From Elymus sibiricus (Eukaryota; Streptophyta; Magnoliopsida; Poales; Poaceae): 64,000 nt of DNA. A program made the position numbers and the translations under genes. Shown piece by piece: positions 10,657 through 25,271 of this stretch (positions are counted from its first letter, which is position 1; every line of letters starts with the position of its first letter). The notes below the pieces were generated by a model. It worked only from the letters and a program-made list of their open reading frames with translations, ran no database searches and was not told where the DNA came from. The DNA lies in contig CM077676.1 in the NCBI GenBank assembly GCA_039707655.1, forward strand, positions 83,539,895-83,603,894, written 5' to 3'.

Positions 10657-12583
10657 CATCGGATTTTCAGAAACAACACCCGAAATGCCTCTCAAAAATA
10701 AAAAATCCAAAAATTCTGATACCCACTATTTCAGGTTCGGGTTTGGTTGGTCTCAAATTTCTTGACCTGCACCACACTTAGCAAAAGACACTGAGGGTTT
10801 GAGTAGTTTTCAGGAGGATAACTCCGCATGACAAATGAAATTTTTCATCATCATAACAACATGACAAATGATATTTTACAGGGCTTTGTTGTTCGGACTT
10901 CGGATTGTTCGAGTACCCGAAAAAATATACATGCGGCCACCCGCTCAGATATCTATGAGACTTCCTTCAAAAAAATCTGTGAGACGTGGTCTTCTCCTTA
11001 TCCAAAATAAGAGAAGAAAAAGTCCTCTCTTGTGAATCTCTCCTCCATCCCTCGCACGGGCGGCACCTCCTCCCATGAGCCCCCTTCGTCTTCGGCGCTT
11101 GCCAACCAAATACCCCACTTGCGTCGTCTTTCTCCGCTCGGTCCTACTGCTACTCATCGACGCCACTCCATCCTCGAAGAGAGGAGTGTTATAGCGAGAA
11201 CCGTGTGGTGACCGCAACATCAGGCACCGGCCAGACCGCCCCCATCCACATATCCGTCGCAACCGCTGGCCATCCATATCACCTCGATCTCGTCTAGCTC
11301 GAAGCACACCGCCGATTCGGGACCCATCACATCAGAAGGTTGAGCCGCCGACGGCCCCTCTTCCCAAGGTCAATCGACGACCTGCGGCGGCGAATGAGGG
11401 AGTAGATAAAAGGGGATCGAGAGGACAACGTGAGTGCCAATGGCGGCGGCAGAGATGGTCGGGTGCCTCCTGATGATTGCCTGAAGTATCGATGCCATCA
11501 TGTTGTTTCGGAAACCAAGGCGTAGAGCAAAATTTTCGAAGCCGGGCACAGATGATCTCAGTCTGATTTCGTTTTGCTAAATCACATCTTTTATGTTTCG
11601 GAAATTTGTGGGAAAAAAAAATCCATGCATGCGGAGAATAGATACTAGCATGTCCATTGTAAATACTGGCAGGAAGATATGTCCATTGGCGACCAGTGCA
11701 AAATTCACAAATTGCTCCGGCTTTCTAGAGTTTGGTAGCAAGATCATATGCCCAGCTCCAGATTATCATATGACTCCTAAAACCTGGACGTGACAACTTT
11801 TAGGCGTTTCCAGAGTATATATGAAAACCCCTGTTTCATCCATGATTCTGTTTTTACTGGTTTTTCTAGCACTGTGTCTTAACCCAGTCGTGGTTTATGT
11901 ACTTTGAACATACTCCCTCCATCGTATCTAGACAAATCTAAGACAAGTAATTTGGGATGTGACGTAATGGAACATATGAGCAGCCATGTATACAGCTTTC
12001 TTTTTCCCAGTACAAAGCTATTTGAATATTCAGGATTGACATAAAAAATTTGCATATTAGATTTCCTTTCCTCTAGATCAAGCCTCATGTTTTCTAGAAC
12101 TCAAGAGGACCATTTTTTTATTTCTTTGTTCCATGATCTACTTCGAGATTAAAGCTCATTTCATCCTGTGGAACTCTTGTGACTATCTGAACAAAAATTG
12201 TCATCCAAAAAATTGCCTTTATCAAACCAATCCATGTTCGAAGCCTTTCATCAAAACTCAATAGCTTAGGCTGCTTTGTCCAAGATTTGCAAGTTTATCT
12301 GCATCCTAAATGCGTACATATACTCTTTATTTTCTGTTCTTATATATGAAGCTTCTAGGCTAGCGTGATCGGTTGCCCTTTAGCCTTAGGAGCCTCCGGC
12401 CCGTCCCTTGCCCACCTTTTTCTTCTGTGATCTGTCATCGCCACCTCGCTCCCTTCCTCTCCACAAGTGTCGAGGCGGGGAGCTTCCATGGGTGCTTAAT
12501 TGTCATTGTCAGTATGCTCACCGGTCGGCTACCCTCTTTCCTTCCTCGCCATATCTCCTCCTCAAAGAACATCGTTCGGATGA
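10657..12583. other. intergenic, no gene recognised
   Basis: Holds only short broken frames. A Stowaway end fragment lies at 11911-11957. GC-rich sequence at 11040-11450 looks like a decayed coding or leader region on one strand, but no domain could be named. Confidence 0.5.
11911..11957. mobile_element. Stowaway MITE end fragment
   Basis: TACTCCCTCCATCGTATCTA followed by GACAAATCTAAGACAAGTAA is one terminus of a Mariner/Stowaway MITE (CTCCCTCCGTNC...). The opposite terminus is absent. Confidence 0.6.
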
Positions 12584-12588
12584 CGCTT

Positions 12589-13539
12589 TGTTGACACCAG
12601 ATTTTGTCATGGAAAAAAACATAATTAATATGGCTTCCGATGGAAAAGTGTTCCAGATGAAAATTCTTCGTCTCGTCGAGACAAACGATTTTGCTTTTTG
12701 AATCATCTCAATCTGAAATCGTATGCAAAAAGTTACAGCCAAAACGGTGGGCTCCAGAAAAGGTAGTCCGGACCCTTCGGGCTTGGCCAGACATTCCGGA
12801 GCCTCTGGGGGACCTTCGGGGAGCCTCTGGGCCTTGACAGAAGGTTTGTAACTTTCGGGCAGAAAAGTGGATTTTCAATATTTTTATAGATTTGGTCGCC
12901 CGATTGCACATTCAAGATGACCTCGGATAGAGAAGTGTTGAACATGAAAGTTACTCGACTCATCGAGAAGAACAAGTTTGCTGTTGGAGTAATCTCGATC
13001 CGAAGTTAGACGTGATCGTCACGACCGGCACAACAAGACTACTCTATACTTTTTGCAGCCCGGAGCCTCCGAGCTGGGTTCGGACTACGGAGCCTCCGAA
13101 GCACACGTCCGAATTAGGTTAGAACTTAATGTTTTGGACGAGATTTGAGTCTTTTTCTTGTGTGGGAAGTCCAGCCGCCTCATATATAGATGAGAAGTGA
13201 TGGACGATTGAACAACAACACATAATCACAATGGATCTACTACCTTTTACCCTAGTTTTTACATCTCTCCCTTGTTTTTGCATTCTCGTTCTTCATTTGT
13301 TCCTCGTGTTGGAGTGCAACGATCCTCGAGGCTCTAGGGGTGGTTAGACCGACCTAGGGCAGCCCATAGCTTCCGCACTCCCTGACGGTGTCTCTTCTAG
13401 GCGTGTGAGGTTTCGGGTCTACAATAGACCTCGCGAGCGTGTCTTGCATATCACGCTCCCGATGAGGTTACTCTGGCGACATGTTCTACGTATCGTGCTC
13501 GACGCCGGAGGTACACACTGACATGTTCGTGTGTGAACA
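12589..13539 (+). repeat. solo LTR, 951 bp, TSD CGCTT
   Basis: Starts TGTTGACACC and ends GTGTGAACA, so the termini TGTTgACAC/GTGTgAACA are inverted. It is flanked on both sides by the 5-bp direct repeat CGCTT (12584-12588 and 13540-13544). A TATATA motif at 13183-13188 sits two thirds in, as expected for an LTR. No internal coding region is present, so it is a solo LTR left by intra-element recombination. It lies about 255 bp upstream of the NUDT19-like start codon. Confidence 0.75.
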
Positions 13540-13794
13540 CGCTTCTAGCCGTCATTTCAAACTTAGATTTTCGTTTATAAATATGAAGCAAAATTTTGAA
13601 GGGCAGGGCCACGTGTGAAATGCTCCGGGTGGAGGTATCGGTGCGGTAGGTGGCCCCACATGGCATAGACATCTGTCGCTTCATTCCCAGCTACCTCCAA
13701 TCCAACCCAACAACCTTCGCCGGCGAGGCAAACAAGCGAGGCAGAGCGCCACCAACCAACCCGGGCTGCCGCCGACCGCCGGGACTCCCTCGCC

Positions 13795-16699
<2,905 letters not shown>

Positions 16700-17097
16700 T
16701 TGGCCTGCACCATACTGCTTCGTGCCGATGTACGGCGGGGGATGTATAGCACACTGAAACATTGTAGGCGCACGCCACGTATTTCTTACGCTGTTGGTTG
16801 ATAGCTACAGTAGATATGTTGTTACTCATTGCCGGTGGTTGTAATTGAAGGGCAAAAGAGGACCGGAGGATTTTTGCAAGATCAGCGTCGTGGATATATT
16901 GACAGTTGTTGGTGATTTGATTTCGAGTGTATGATATATAAGAACTGGCATAGACAGATTGTATGCCATGCTGTTTGGACAGTTTCCCATGTACAGACTG
17001 AAGATAAAGTTGCTACGTTTTTTTCCTTGAGAATTATAGATAAAGTAGCTATGTGTTTTTTCTGTGAGGTTTTTTTAGACAATTTTTGTGAGTACAA
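16700..17097. other. NUDT19-like 3' UTR and intergenic sequence
   Basis: Follows the stop at 16697-16699. No coding sequence seen. AATTATAG and AT-rich stretches could hold the polyadenylation signal, but none stands out. Confidence 0.4.
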
Positions 17098-17243
17098 GAT
17101 GAAGTTACTATGTTTTTTTTTCCTTTTGAGGGTGCGATGAAGTTGCTATGTTTTTTTTCTTTTGAGGGTGCGATGAAGTTGCTATGTTTTTTTAGGGGTG
17201 ATGAAGTTGCTTTTTTTTTTAGACAAGATGAAGTTGCTATGTG
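17098..17243. repeat. minisatellite, GATGAAGTTGCTATG units
   Basis: GATGAAGTTNCTATGTTTTTTT with CTTTTGAGGGTGC spacers repeats about four times at 20-38 bp spacing, ending in GATGAAGTTGCTATGTGATCC. Confidence 0.7.
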
Positions 17244-17429
17244 ATCCATCGACGACTGACACCGTTGGGATCGATCAGTGTGGAAAATGTGAACGGTGCG
17301 ATATGATGCCTGGCCCAACTCCAAACACGGCCCAACGGGCTGACCAAAACCTAATAATAACCCAATCTCACTGGTCCTCCCAATCCCAGTAGAAAACGGA
17401 CTCGTACCCGTCCGTGTGCCCTCCTGTTC

Positions 17430-17652
17430 CTCTACATGAAATTTTAGCCCGTAGTTCCAGTTTTACTTCTTGTAGTTTTGTGCATGAGTGTAGAAATTTC
17501 AATTTCGAGGCTCACAATCTTGCCAAGTTTGCTTGTAAGCTAGCCATAGGTAGACATGTTTGGTTGGGTAATCCTCATGACCCAAACCTTGTACCTATGA
17601 ACATCTTTTTGAATCAATAAAGTTGGCGAGATTACTCAAAAAAAAAAAAACC
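17430..17652 (+). pseudogene. LINE 3' end (RNase H tail) with poly(A)
   Basis: The frame NFNFEAHNLAKFACKL...GRHVWLGNPHD matches the C-terminal end of RNase H-like domains (RVT_3) in plant LINE ORF2. A stop, an AATAAAG-like signal and an A-run at about 17640-17651 follow. Everything upstream is missing: a 5'-truncated LINE insertion. Confidence 0.7.
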
Positions 17653-18113
17653 CGTCCGTGTGCCCCCCAAATTAACAGCGTCCGTCCGTTTGTTCCCCCT
17701 CGATCGCCTCTCTGCAATCGATCAGATCGAACGAACGAACCTCCTCGCCGTCTGCCGACTGCGGACTGCCGCCGCCGCTCGCCGTCGGTAGGAGACCAGA
17801 CCAGAACTCTAGGAACGGCGCGAGCCCCTCCCCGCCCCGCTGGTCCTGCTTCCCAACCGGCCGCCGCGGGCGAACGACGCCGGCATCGATCACGTATGTG
17901 TTAATTTCGACCCGATATTATCTGAAGCTAGGAGTACTAGCTAGTCTTTTTTATGGATTATTACAACGACCTAGCTGGCAGCATATACAGTCTTAATTGA
18001 TTTGAGCTCTTGCATGAAACACGATCGATTTGATATGTCGTGGTTTTTTTTTATTCTCTTAGTGTGCTGTTCGTTGCCTTTGACAAACCACACACCCAAA
18101 TTCTCTCTTGCAG
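17653..18113 (+). other. leader and intron of the glycine-rich RING pseudogene
   Basis: The GC-rich CT-repeat leader (about 17680-17890) looks like a 5' UTR exon. An acceptor TCTCTCTTGCAG at 18102-18113 precedes the ATG at 18121. The donor is not certain (GTATGTG at about 17894 is possible). Confidence 0.4.
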
Positions 18114-18120
18114 TTCCTTG

Positions 18121-19230
18121 ATGGCGCGGGTTGTCGTGGAGATCAGTGACGACGACGACGATGACTACGTGCAGTTGCCGCACATGCTAGCTCGCGGCGA
18201 AGGGGGAGGGGTAGGAGGAGGTGGTGGTGATGGTGGTCGTGGAGGAGGAGGAGGTGGTGGTGGGGGAGGAGGAGATGGAGGATGGGCTGCTGTAGGAGGA
18301 GCAGGAGGTGCCGGCGGGGCGGGGGGATGGGGAGCTATAGGTGGAGCAGGAGCTGATGGCAGGGCAGGAAGATGGGGAGGTGCAGGAGGAGGAGAAGGAG
18401 GTGCTGGCGGGGCGGGAGGATGTGTAATTGTAGGAGGACGAGGAGGTGCGGGTGGGGCCGGAGGATGTGTGATGGTAGGAGCAGAAGGAGGTGCTGGCGG
18501 GGCGGGAGGATGGGGAGGTGCCGGAGGTGCAGGCGGGGCTGGAGGATGTGTAATTGTAGGAGGATCAGGAGGTACGGGCGGGACCGGACAATGCTTGATT
18601 GTAGGAGCAACAGGAGGTGCTGGTGGGGCGGGAGGATGGGGAGGTGCCGGGGGTGCGGGCGGGGCTGGAGGATGTGTGATTGTAGGAGGATCAGGAGGTG
18701 TGGCTGGGGCCGGAGGATGCGTGATTGTAGGAGCAGCAGGAGGCGCTGGCGGGGCGGGAGGATGGGGAGGTGCAGGAGGTGCTGCGGAGCCGGAGGATGT
18801 GTAATTGTAGGAGGACCGGGCTGGGCGGGAAGATGGGTAAGTGCAGGAGGAGCTGGAGGTGCGGTCGGAGCAGGAGGAGCTGGAGGTGGAGGCGGTGTGG
18901 GTGGAGTAGGAGTTGGTGGTGGTGGTGGTCGAGGAAGAAGGGGAAGAGCATCCGGTGGTGGTGGAAAAATAAGACGTCCTCGCCGCACCGTGCGAAGTTC
19001 TCTGCTACAGCTTTGAGGGCCCACAACGCAAGCAACAACGGAGATACCATCCGACAAACGTAATTGTAAGGTCCGCCGCGACGACAATGCGGCAACAGAC
19101 GGGTGGAAGGAGACACCATGTGGAACTGGACATAGGTTCCACATGCGGTGCATCAAGAAGTCGTTGTAGACAAAGCGGTGTTTCCCCATGTCGCGCCGGC
19201 TGTGCTATCCGTCGCCGGCGGCATACTGAG
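18121..19230 (+). pseudogene. glycine-rich repeat protein with decayed C-terminal RING-H2 domain
   Basis: The first frame gives MARVVVEISDDDDDDYVQL followed by about 200 residues of Gly/Ala-rich repeats, and breaks near 18785 where a unit has a short deletion. The frame then continues as a second glycine-rich segment, shifts again around 18990-19040 (ATALRAHNASNNGDTI), and resumes at NCKVRRDD. A RING-H2 remnant follows (ETPCGTGHRFHMRCIKKSL), interrupted by TAG 19167-19169, then KRCFPMSRR. Of the zinc ligands, one of the first Cys pair is Arg and one of the last pair is Ser. The ancestor was probably a RING-H2 E3 ubiquitin ligase with an acidic, Gly-rich N-terminus. At least two frameshifts and two stops (also TGA 19014-19016) mark it as dead. 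Confidence 0.65.
18365..18795. repeat. 126-bp (42-residue) tandem repeats in coding frame
   Basis: GCGGGAGGATGGGGAGGTG recurs with exact 126-bp spacing at about 18503, 18629 and 18755, with an earlier copy 138 bp before. Each unit encodes GGAGGAGGWGGAGGAGG then CVIVGGSGG. The period is a multiple of three, so the repeat expanded within the frame. Confidence 0.8.
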
Positions 19231-19660
19231 ATTTCATGTTCTTGATGAGGGCATCTTTATCTGTTGTTGCAACTCTAACTCAGTGCAAAATGATCGAAAT
19301 GAGAAAACCAAATCCTACAAGCCTCGGTTTATTTCTATGTGATCTAACTAGTTTTTTTTTTTTTTTTTTTTTTTTTTGCGGGGGATCTAACTAGCATTTG
19401 ACACATGTCTTGCATGATCACCAAGTTTTTGTTCCCCCAAATGCGGTTCTTCTACATGAGCCTGGTGCGCACAGAAACAGAAGATTAAGTCATGCATGCA
19501 TGGGACTGCAGATTCAAGGTACAGATTGATGCCACAACTGACCGCGAACATGCAGACATGCTCGGATAAGAATAGGTTTGAGGCGACGAAGAAGTACTAG
19601 CAGTGAGATTAATTAGATGAGATATAAACGTTAGAGCTTTGCTTAACATTTAGCTTCATT
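19231..19660. other. intergenic, poly(T) tract
   Basis: No gene recognised. A T-run of more than 25 bases at about 19350-19377 could be the poly(A) tail of a minus-strand retroposon. The CACTA target duplication ATT lies at 19658-19660. Confidence 0.4.
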
Positions 19661-20807
19661 CACTACCGGGATTACTGGCTATGCCGACGGCCAGGCATAG
19701 GTCCAAATCCCGTCGGGATAGACCTATGCCGACGGCCGCCGTCGGCATAGGCCCGTCGGCATCGTATACGTCGGCATACCCGGGCCTGCCGTCGGCATAG
19801 AAAAGCCGTCGGCATAGATACCTATGCCGACGGTGTCCGTACGGCCGTCGGCACAGATTGGCCATCGGCAAACTCGTTCGTATGACGGCGGCAGACGGCG
19901 TCGTCGTCAAGTTACGCCCAATGAAAACGCGCCACGTGTCAGCACTATGCCGTCAGCATAGGTTCAAAGCTATGCCGACAGCCAGGCCGTCGGCATATGC
20001 TGGTGCCAGGGAGTACAGTTGGGCGACGGTGGCTATGTTGACACTGGTGGCTCGGCGGTGGCTATGCCGACGGCTTTGCCATCGGCATAGATGCTGTCTA
20101 TTTTTTTTTCTGATTTCTGTTTGAATTCATTTCAAATTCACAGCACATATACATATACATATATTCAAATTCACAGCACATATACATATAACATGATCAT
20201 CACATAAGTATCATCATCACAATAACATCATCATCATCATCACAATAACAAAAACATAAGTCCTACGAGCATAAGTCACAATAACATCATCATCATCACA
20301 CAAGTCCTACGAGCATACAAAGGGCTTAAGCCCTACGAGGTCCACTACCAAGGTCCTCACCGCCCAAACGGCCAAAGCCCAGGTCCTCACTGCTTGCGGC
20401 AGCACTACCGCCAGGACCGGCACCGCCACCGCTACCGCTACCGCCACCGCCATCTCGGTGGATCGGAGTGACCGGGCTCCGTGACGTGGGAGTGATGCCA
20501 TCATTGGCACCACCACCAACGGATGATCCACCGATTCCCTGGATGTTCGAAAAGACATGTTAAGGGGATATATGATTGTGTTGAATAAACGGTAAGCAGT
20601 GGTCTATGCCGACGGCCACCGTACACATATCACGACATATGCCGACGGCTTTGTGACGCCGACGGCCCCCGTCGGCATAGATGGTGGTACGCCGACGGCC
20701 GAACTACGCCGACGGTTTGCCTTAGGCCGTCGGCATACCGCCATCTATGCCGACGGCCACCGTCGGCATAGTCGGGGCCGTCGGCAACGTGACTTATTCT
20801 GGTAGTG
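19661..20807. mobile_element. non-autonomous CACTA element, 1147 bp, TSD ATT
   Basis: Starts CACTACCGGGATTACTGG and ends TTATTCTGGTAGTG. It is flanked by ATT at 19658-19660 and 20808-20810, the 3-bp duplication of En/Spm elements. Both ends are full of direct and inverted copies of TATGCCGACGG/CCGTCGGCATA (at least 15), the subterminal transposase-binding pattern of CACTA elements. The middle has AT-rich ATCATCA and CATATACATA repeats and a short CACCGCTACCG-rich stretch, with no transposase. Confidence 0.9.
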
Positions 20808-20983
20808 ATTTTTGCGAGAAAACGCATTGAGCATTCATCCATCACTAGCTTTGGCCACATAGAGAAGACAGATTTAGCCTTCAATATATAGAACTCTTTG
20901 CCCAATATAGATTGAATGAAAGGCAAGTAAATTTATCAAGGTATAGCATTTAATCAGAGGCTCGAGATTATCCTCCTTTTCAA

Positions 20984-21284
20984 AACAAAACAAAACAAAA
21001 CAAAACTTGTGATGGGGATTCATTCGATGGCTGTTGAATGCGACTCAATGAAAATTGTACTACCGTGCTTCGGGAGCTGTGATTACTGATGATTGTCGGA
21101 AGTTGATGACTTCTTTCGGCAAGGCGACGATTGTTCATTGTGCCCGGGAAAGCAATGCCACAGCGCATTGGTTGGCCCGAGCTAGTTACAAGGGGAAACT
21201 TTCTATGGAGTGGACTTCTTGATCTCCTCTCTTGTAACAGATATCACTATTGTTTAATAAATGTCGCCGGATTTCAAAAAAAAA
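20984..21284 (+). pseudogene. LINE 3' end (RNase H tail) with poly(A)
   Basis: CATTCGATGGCTGTTGAATGCGACTC encodes a decayed VECDS motif (RNase H). In another frame DCRKLMTSFGKATIVHCARESNATAHWLARA matches the RNase H C-terminus of plant LINEs. TAATAAATG is followed by an A-run at 21276-21284. An AAAAC simple repeat (20984-21006) lies just upstream. Confidence 0.65.
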
Positions 21285-21886
21285 TCTTGTATCATTAATA
21301 AGCGTTCAAGTGATCAACAAGCGCTAATTGCATACGAGTAGATTTAGGCCCAGTTCTTTGGAGAAGGCTCACGGGAGAAGCTGGGGAGGGGTGGCTTATA
21401 TTTTTCTATATAAGGGGCCAAAAGAACATGGCCTTACTTTTTTTAGCATGAAAATATTTACTATTTTAGAGGGGGGGGGGGGGGGGGGGGACTCGGTAAA
21501 CTCCTAAATGTTCAAAGTTATAGGGACGGTAACCATGGCAGGAGGATGGGTTAACCTTCGATGAGGGCATGCAGATGCAGTCCATTGTTGCTTTGAGATT
21601 CATGCTATATTTTCTGGGTTTGACAAATTTATCTTGTTTCAGAGTCTGACATTAGTTTTTTTCCTTGTTTTAACATGTATCAAGATGTTTCATTATGTAC
21701 CAGTAAATTCAATCTGAAACGAGTGCACTCTTATTTATTGGTACACGACGAAATATGATGATACACTGTGGAACAAGAAAAGAACGGGACTAAACATAAT
21801 ATAACACTCTGAAACAAGATAGCATGAATCTCAAAGCAGCGGTGGACGCATGGGATATCCCGTGGATGGTAGAAAAACCACTCTCA
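21285..21886. other. intergenic, with poly(G) run; 3' flank of the dehydrogenase
   Basis: No gene seen. A G-run of about 20 bases at 21471-21490 is notable. The right part (about 21650-21886) is probably the 3' UTR of the minus-strand dehydrogenase. Confidence 0.4.
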
Positions 21887-23768
21887 CTATTTTGATCTAT
21901 TTTCCACAAGCTCTTCACTGAAGGCCCACAGCTTCTTGGCCAGCTCTGCGTCTCTTGCCACGGACGTCGGCTTCGCCTCATTACAATCGGTGAAGTATTT
22001 GCCGGACACACTCTTGACACCAGGATGCAGTGCCAGATAACAAGTAGTGGCAGCTCCCTGAACACCAAACCAAGTAGTGGCATATCTCATTACAGTTTCA
22101 GCTTTCACAGAAAAAGGTCCCCTTCTCGGGAGTACATAGTAGTTTGCAATGAGAGATATGTGAATGTTGGTCGATCCGATTATATACCTGGGGTACGTCC
22201 TTGGCAAAAGGCCTGATCAGAGAGAAAAGCGAGGCCCACATTCCTGCACAGCATTCTGTTTAAGGTTTAGCTGAACTAGAAAGAAGAACAATAATACCAC
22301 TCTTATTCAGAATCAATGCCTTATGTTTTTGGTCATAATTAACTACGTACTGCTTGACTCGACGTAGCGAATGATGCTGGTCTCGATGAGTCCAGGGTGC
22401 AGGGAATTCGAAGTCAGATCACATCCTCGTTCCTGAAAACGAACGTATACTGTCAGGTTCCAATCCAATCCGGCTGATGCTTTTGTTCTAGGCTTAATCA
22501 TGAGGGATGTAAACCTGAAAACGCCTGGAGAGCTCATTTGCATGCAGAATATTGGCCAGTTTCGTGACTGCGTACGCGTTGCATCCATTGTACCTGCAAA
22601 TTTTTCTCATACGTTAATTAGAAGGGATTTCAGCTATGTATTGCGCCCATGCAAAGATGAATCGGTGAAGAGTAGCGTATTGCTGACCTGGACTTGTCGT
22701 TCAACTTGCTGAGATCGAAGCCCGAGCCATCGCTTCTTATATGAGCAGACGAAGCTACGGTTACGATCCTGCCCTGCACGCCAGTCTCCTTGGCAGTGGA
22801 TTCCATCTTGTCAAGTAGAAGATTTGTGAGCAAGAAATGGCCTGCTCGCAAGGTGAAAATTCCACGGGTGTTTAGATCGATATGCCTGGAGCCCTGGACG
22901 TACTACTCAACATCTCATCTCAACTCAGCATCAGAGATAGCGATTCCTCTGATGTTTACGTGAATGAGTGTTGATGGGTATAACTGTTCCCACACGTACT
23001 AGCTAATGACAAATACGCACATATACTCTTATGTATTACCACTAATAATAACATAAAGGGATGGGATGTGACTAGAAAAGAAAGACTCACCGACATGATT
23101 CGTTGCGAATTGTAGCTCGATCCCATCTTTGGATAGCTGGAAAGGGCAGGCCATTATCCCTGCATTGTTTCTTCAGAAAGAGAACCAGACAGGTCAGTGT
23201 AATACGTGTTTACTTGCACCTAAGCAACCACGATTACTAAGTGATTGAACATTTGATCGATGGTAATCGATGATTACACACATGAGGACGTTGAGATGCT
23301 CATGGGAGGAGTTGAAGGAGCGCGTGAAGCTGCGAACCGAGTCGAGGGAGCTCAGGTCCATCTCCATGACGTGGAGCCTCGAGCCGGGGACCTCTTCGGC
23401 GAGGCTCTCCTTCACCTTCATCCCGTTCTCCAGCGTCCTTGCCGGTATGATCACCTTTGCTCCCCTCAGCGCAAGAACTCTGGCCGTCTCCATGCCGATG
23501 CCATTCGTTGCTCCTGCATATATACCACAGTCAAGAATGCATGCAGGATCAATCACTCTGCCTCCTGTATCTGTACTGTACATGCTCTGGATCAACATAA
23601 ATGTGCTGTAAATTGTACTACGTCCTGTTCTTAATCAAGGGGCAAGGGACCTGTGACGATGACCGTGAGATGGCTGGCGTCGATGCCGGAGGTGACGTCG
23701 TCGGCGGTGGACGCCGAACCGAAGCCCGAAGGCCCTGGCAGCCCCCACAGCAAGCCCCATAGCCCCAT
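21887..23768 (-). CDS. short-chain dehydrogenase/reductase, TIC32-like, eight exons
   Basis: Minus-strand exons 23768-23651, 23513-23282, 23170-23091, 22841-22688, 22593-22515, 22432-22351, 22243-22188 and 22057-21887 join in frame at GT-AG introns to 323 residues. The cofactor motif TGATNGIG spans residues 39-46; NNAGIM follows, then the catalytic Tyr/Lys in YAVTK and the HPGLIET turn. The C-terminus [12 protein letters not shown]...[12 protein letters not shown] is typical of the plant TIC32/retinol-dehydrogenase-like SDR group. These are NADP-dependent oxidoreductases; TIC32 itself acts at the chloroplast import channel, but many paralogues have unknown substrates. The start ATG at 23766-23768 gives [12 protein letters not shown]. 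No lesion was found. Confidence 0.9.
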
Positions 23769-24817
23769 CACTGCCTCCTTCGCTCTCTACACGAATCTGA
23801 ATGGCAGCAAAGATCTTCGTGATCTGTACTTATAATACACTTAGCATATATACAACATACAAGTAGTACTTCCTAAGGAGAATACTCGTGCTAGTAGCTT
23901 GGTCCCAGCGGGTATACCTCTCGCTCACGTTGCACAGCAGAATCGTTCCAAATAGTAATGCCATATATAAGATGCCAACTACTGCAAATGCTGGACATAA
24001 ATTTATTGCACCGTCTATGAACCCTAAGAGCCAACTACTGCATGCGTTGGACAGGAATTTATTGCACCGTCTATGAACCCTGCTAGCTGCAGTTATGCTT
24101 AATAGGGCCCGTGGAGTGAGTACCTCCGGTCCCGTCTCCGACGTGGTGGCATTGGTTCCGGCGTTGCCATAGGGCGGGTGAGTATTAGTTTCCTCGGATA
24201 AGATTTGCCGGGTGGTGGGGGAGGGTCGTTGACCATGATGCGTCGATTTGTAGTGGCGTCAGTGATCTCGTCAAAAATATCTCGCGGCCAAGATTTTGGC
24301 TTCGATGTGGGGTTGGGTGTCCTCGTCCGGCCTTCTCCTTCTTCTCCAGGTCAAATGTTCATTCTTTGGATCCTCGTCGTTGGCGTCTCTTGGCAACGAA
24401 TTATTATTTCCTATTGGTCGCTGTTACAGAGACTCCTTGTCTTTGGTGATGCGGAGCAAGTGCGGCATCGAGCTAGGCTCATGACGCGTCATCGGCTAAT
24501 GCAGGTCGAAGGCGGCGATGAATTTTCCTTGAGCTTGTGTGTGTTTTTGTTTTCGTCAAGCGTGTTCGTGTAAGACTGGGACTTGGTTAAAGGCACCACA
24601 TCTCTCTTTCTTCATCGCTGGAAGAAATAGGAAGAGAGAAAGTTGCCAACCCTTCGTCGTATGTGTCCAACTGATGTTGTCGGGCCCATCTATGATCTAA
24701 CTATGTCCAGACCAATTAACAAGGCATTTTCTCATCATAGGCCCACGTGTCAGAGACACAGAACCGCAAGTGCCCTCAGCCCTCTGCATGTTAGCCCGGC
24801 ATAAACTTGTAGGAGAT
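23769..24817. other. intergenic, upstream of the dehydrogenase
   Basis: Contains the dehydrogenase promoter region, a 56-bp direct repeat and a GC-rich stretch at 24110-24600 with an open frame (MRRFVVASVISSKISRG) resembling no known family. The last part ends with TTCTTCATCGCTGGAAG and could be a retroposed fragment. Confidence 0.4.
23974..24082. repeat. 56-bp tandem repeat, two copies
   Basis: GCCAACTACTGCA and AATTTATTGCACCGTCTATG with AACCCT occur at 23974 and again 56 bp later, with a few mismatches. Confidence 0.8.
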
Positions 24818-24908
24818 ACTTCCTCTGTACACAAATGTAAGATGCTTTTGCAGGAGTCTAGTTTAAAATTGCAAAAATGTTCTACATTTGTTTATAGAGA
24901 AAGTTTTT
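24816..24908. mobile_element. degenerate Stowaway MITE
   Basis: TACTTCCTCTGTACACAAAT..AAGATGCTTTTGCA and TGCAAAAATGTTCTACATTTG..AGAGAAAGT form an imperfect inverted repeat of the Stowaway CTCCCTCCGTNC class. Confidence 0.6.
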
Positions 24909-25271
24909 TTTAATTCGAAATTCATTTGAAAAATTTGGGTGAAAAGTTCTGAGATTTTCTGGAAGCTGGTTTTTCTGGCCCCACCCAGAAAAAATGGAAT
25001 AGAGAAAAAAAATCTTAGTCTATGAACTTGAATGTAATTTTTTTTAGTGTTTCTTGTACTGCCATGACAGATGATGAATAAATCGATTTTGTTTTCACAA
25101 ATAAATAAATTGAGTAAGCTAGCTTATCCAAAAATGGACCTAGTTGGGCTGGTGGTCATCTATAATAAGTGCGACAAAGGGGTAGTTGTTTCTGTCATAA
25201 TAAGCATTATTTCATGTTATTAATAGCATGCAAATATGGATAGGCTGATGGACCCACGACAGTACAACTAA

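Noticed and set aside
18335..19189. 284-residue minus-strand Pro/Leu/His-rich ORF
   Set aside because: It is the antisense shadow of the glycine-rich repeat; GC-rich tandem repeats keep several frames open.
20215..20300. CRISPR-like ATCATC repeats
   Set aside because: Simple trinucleotide repeats inside a CACTA element in a plant genome; no spacer structure.
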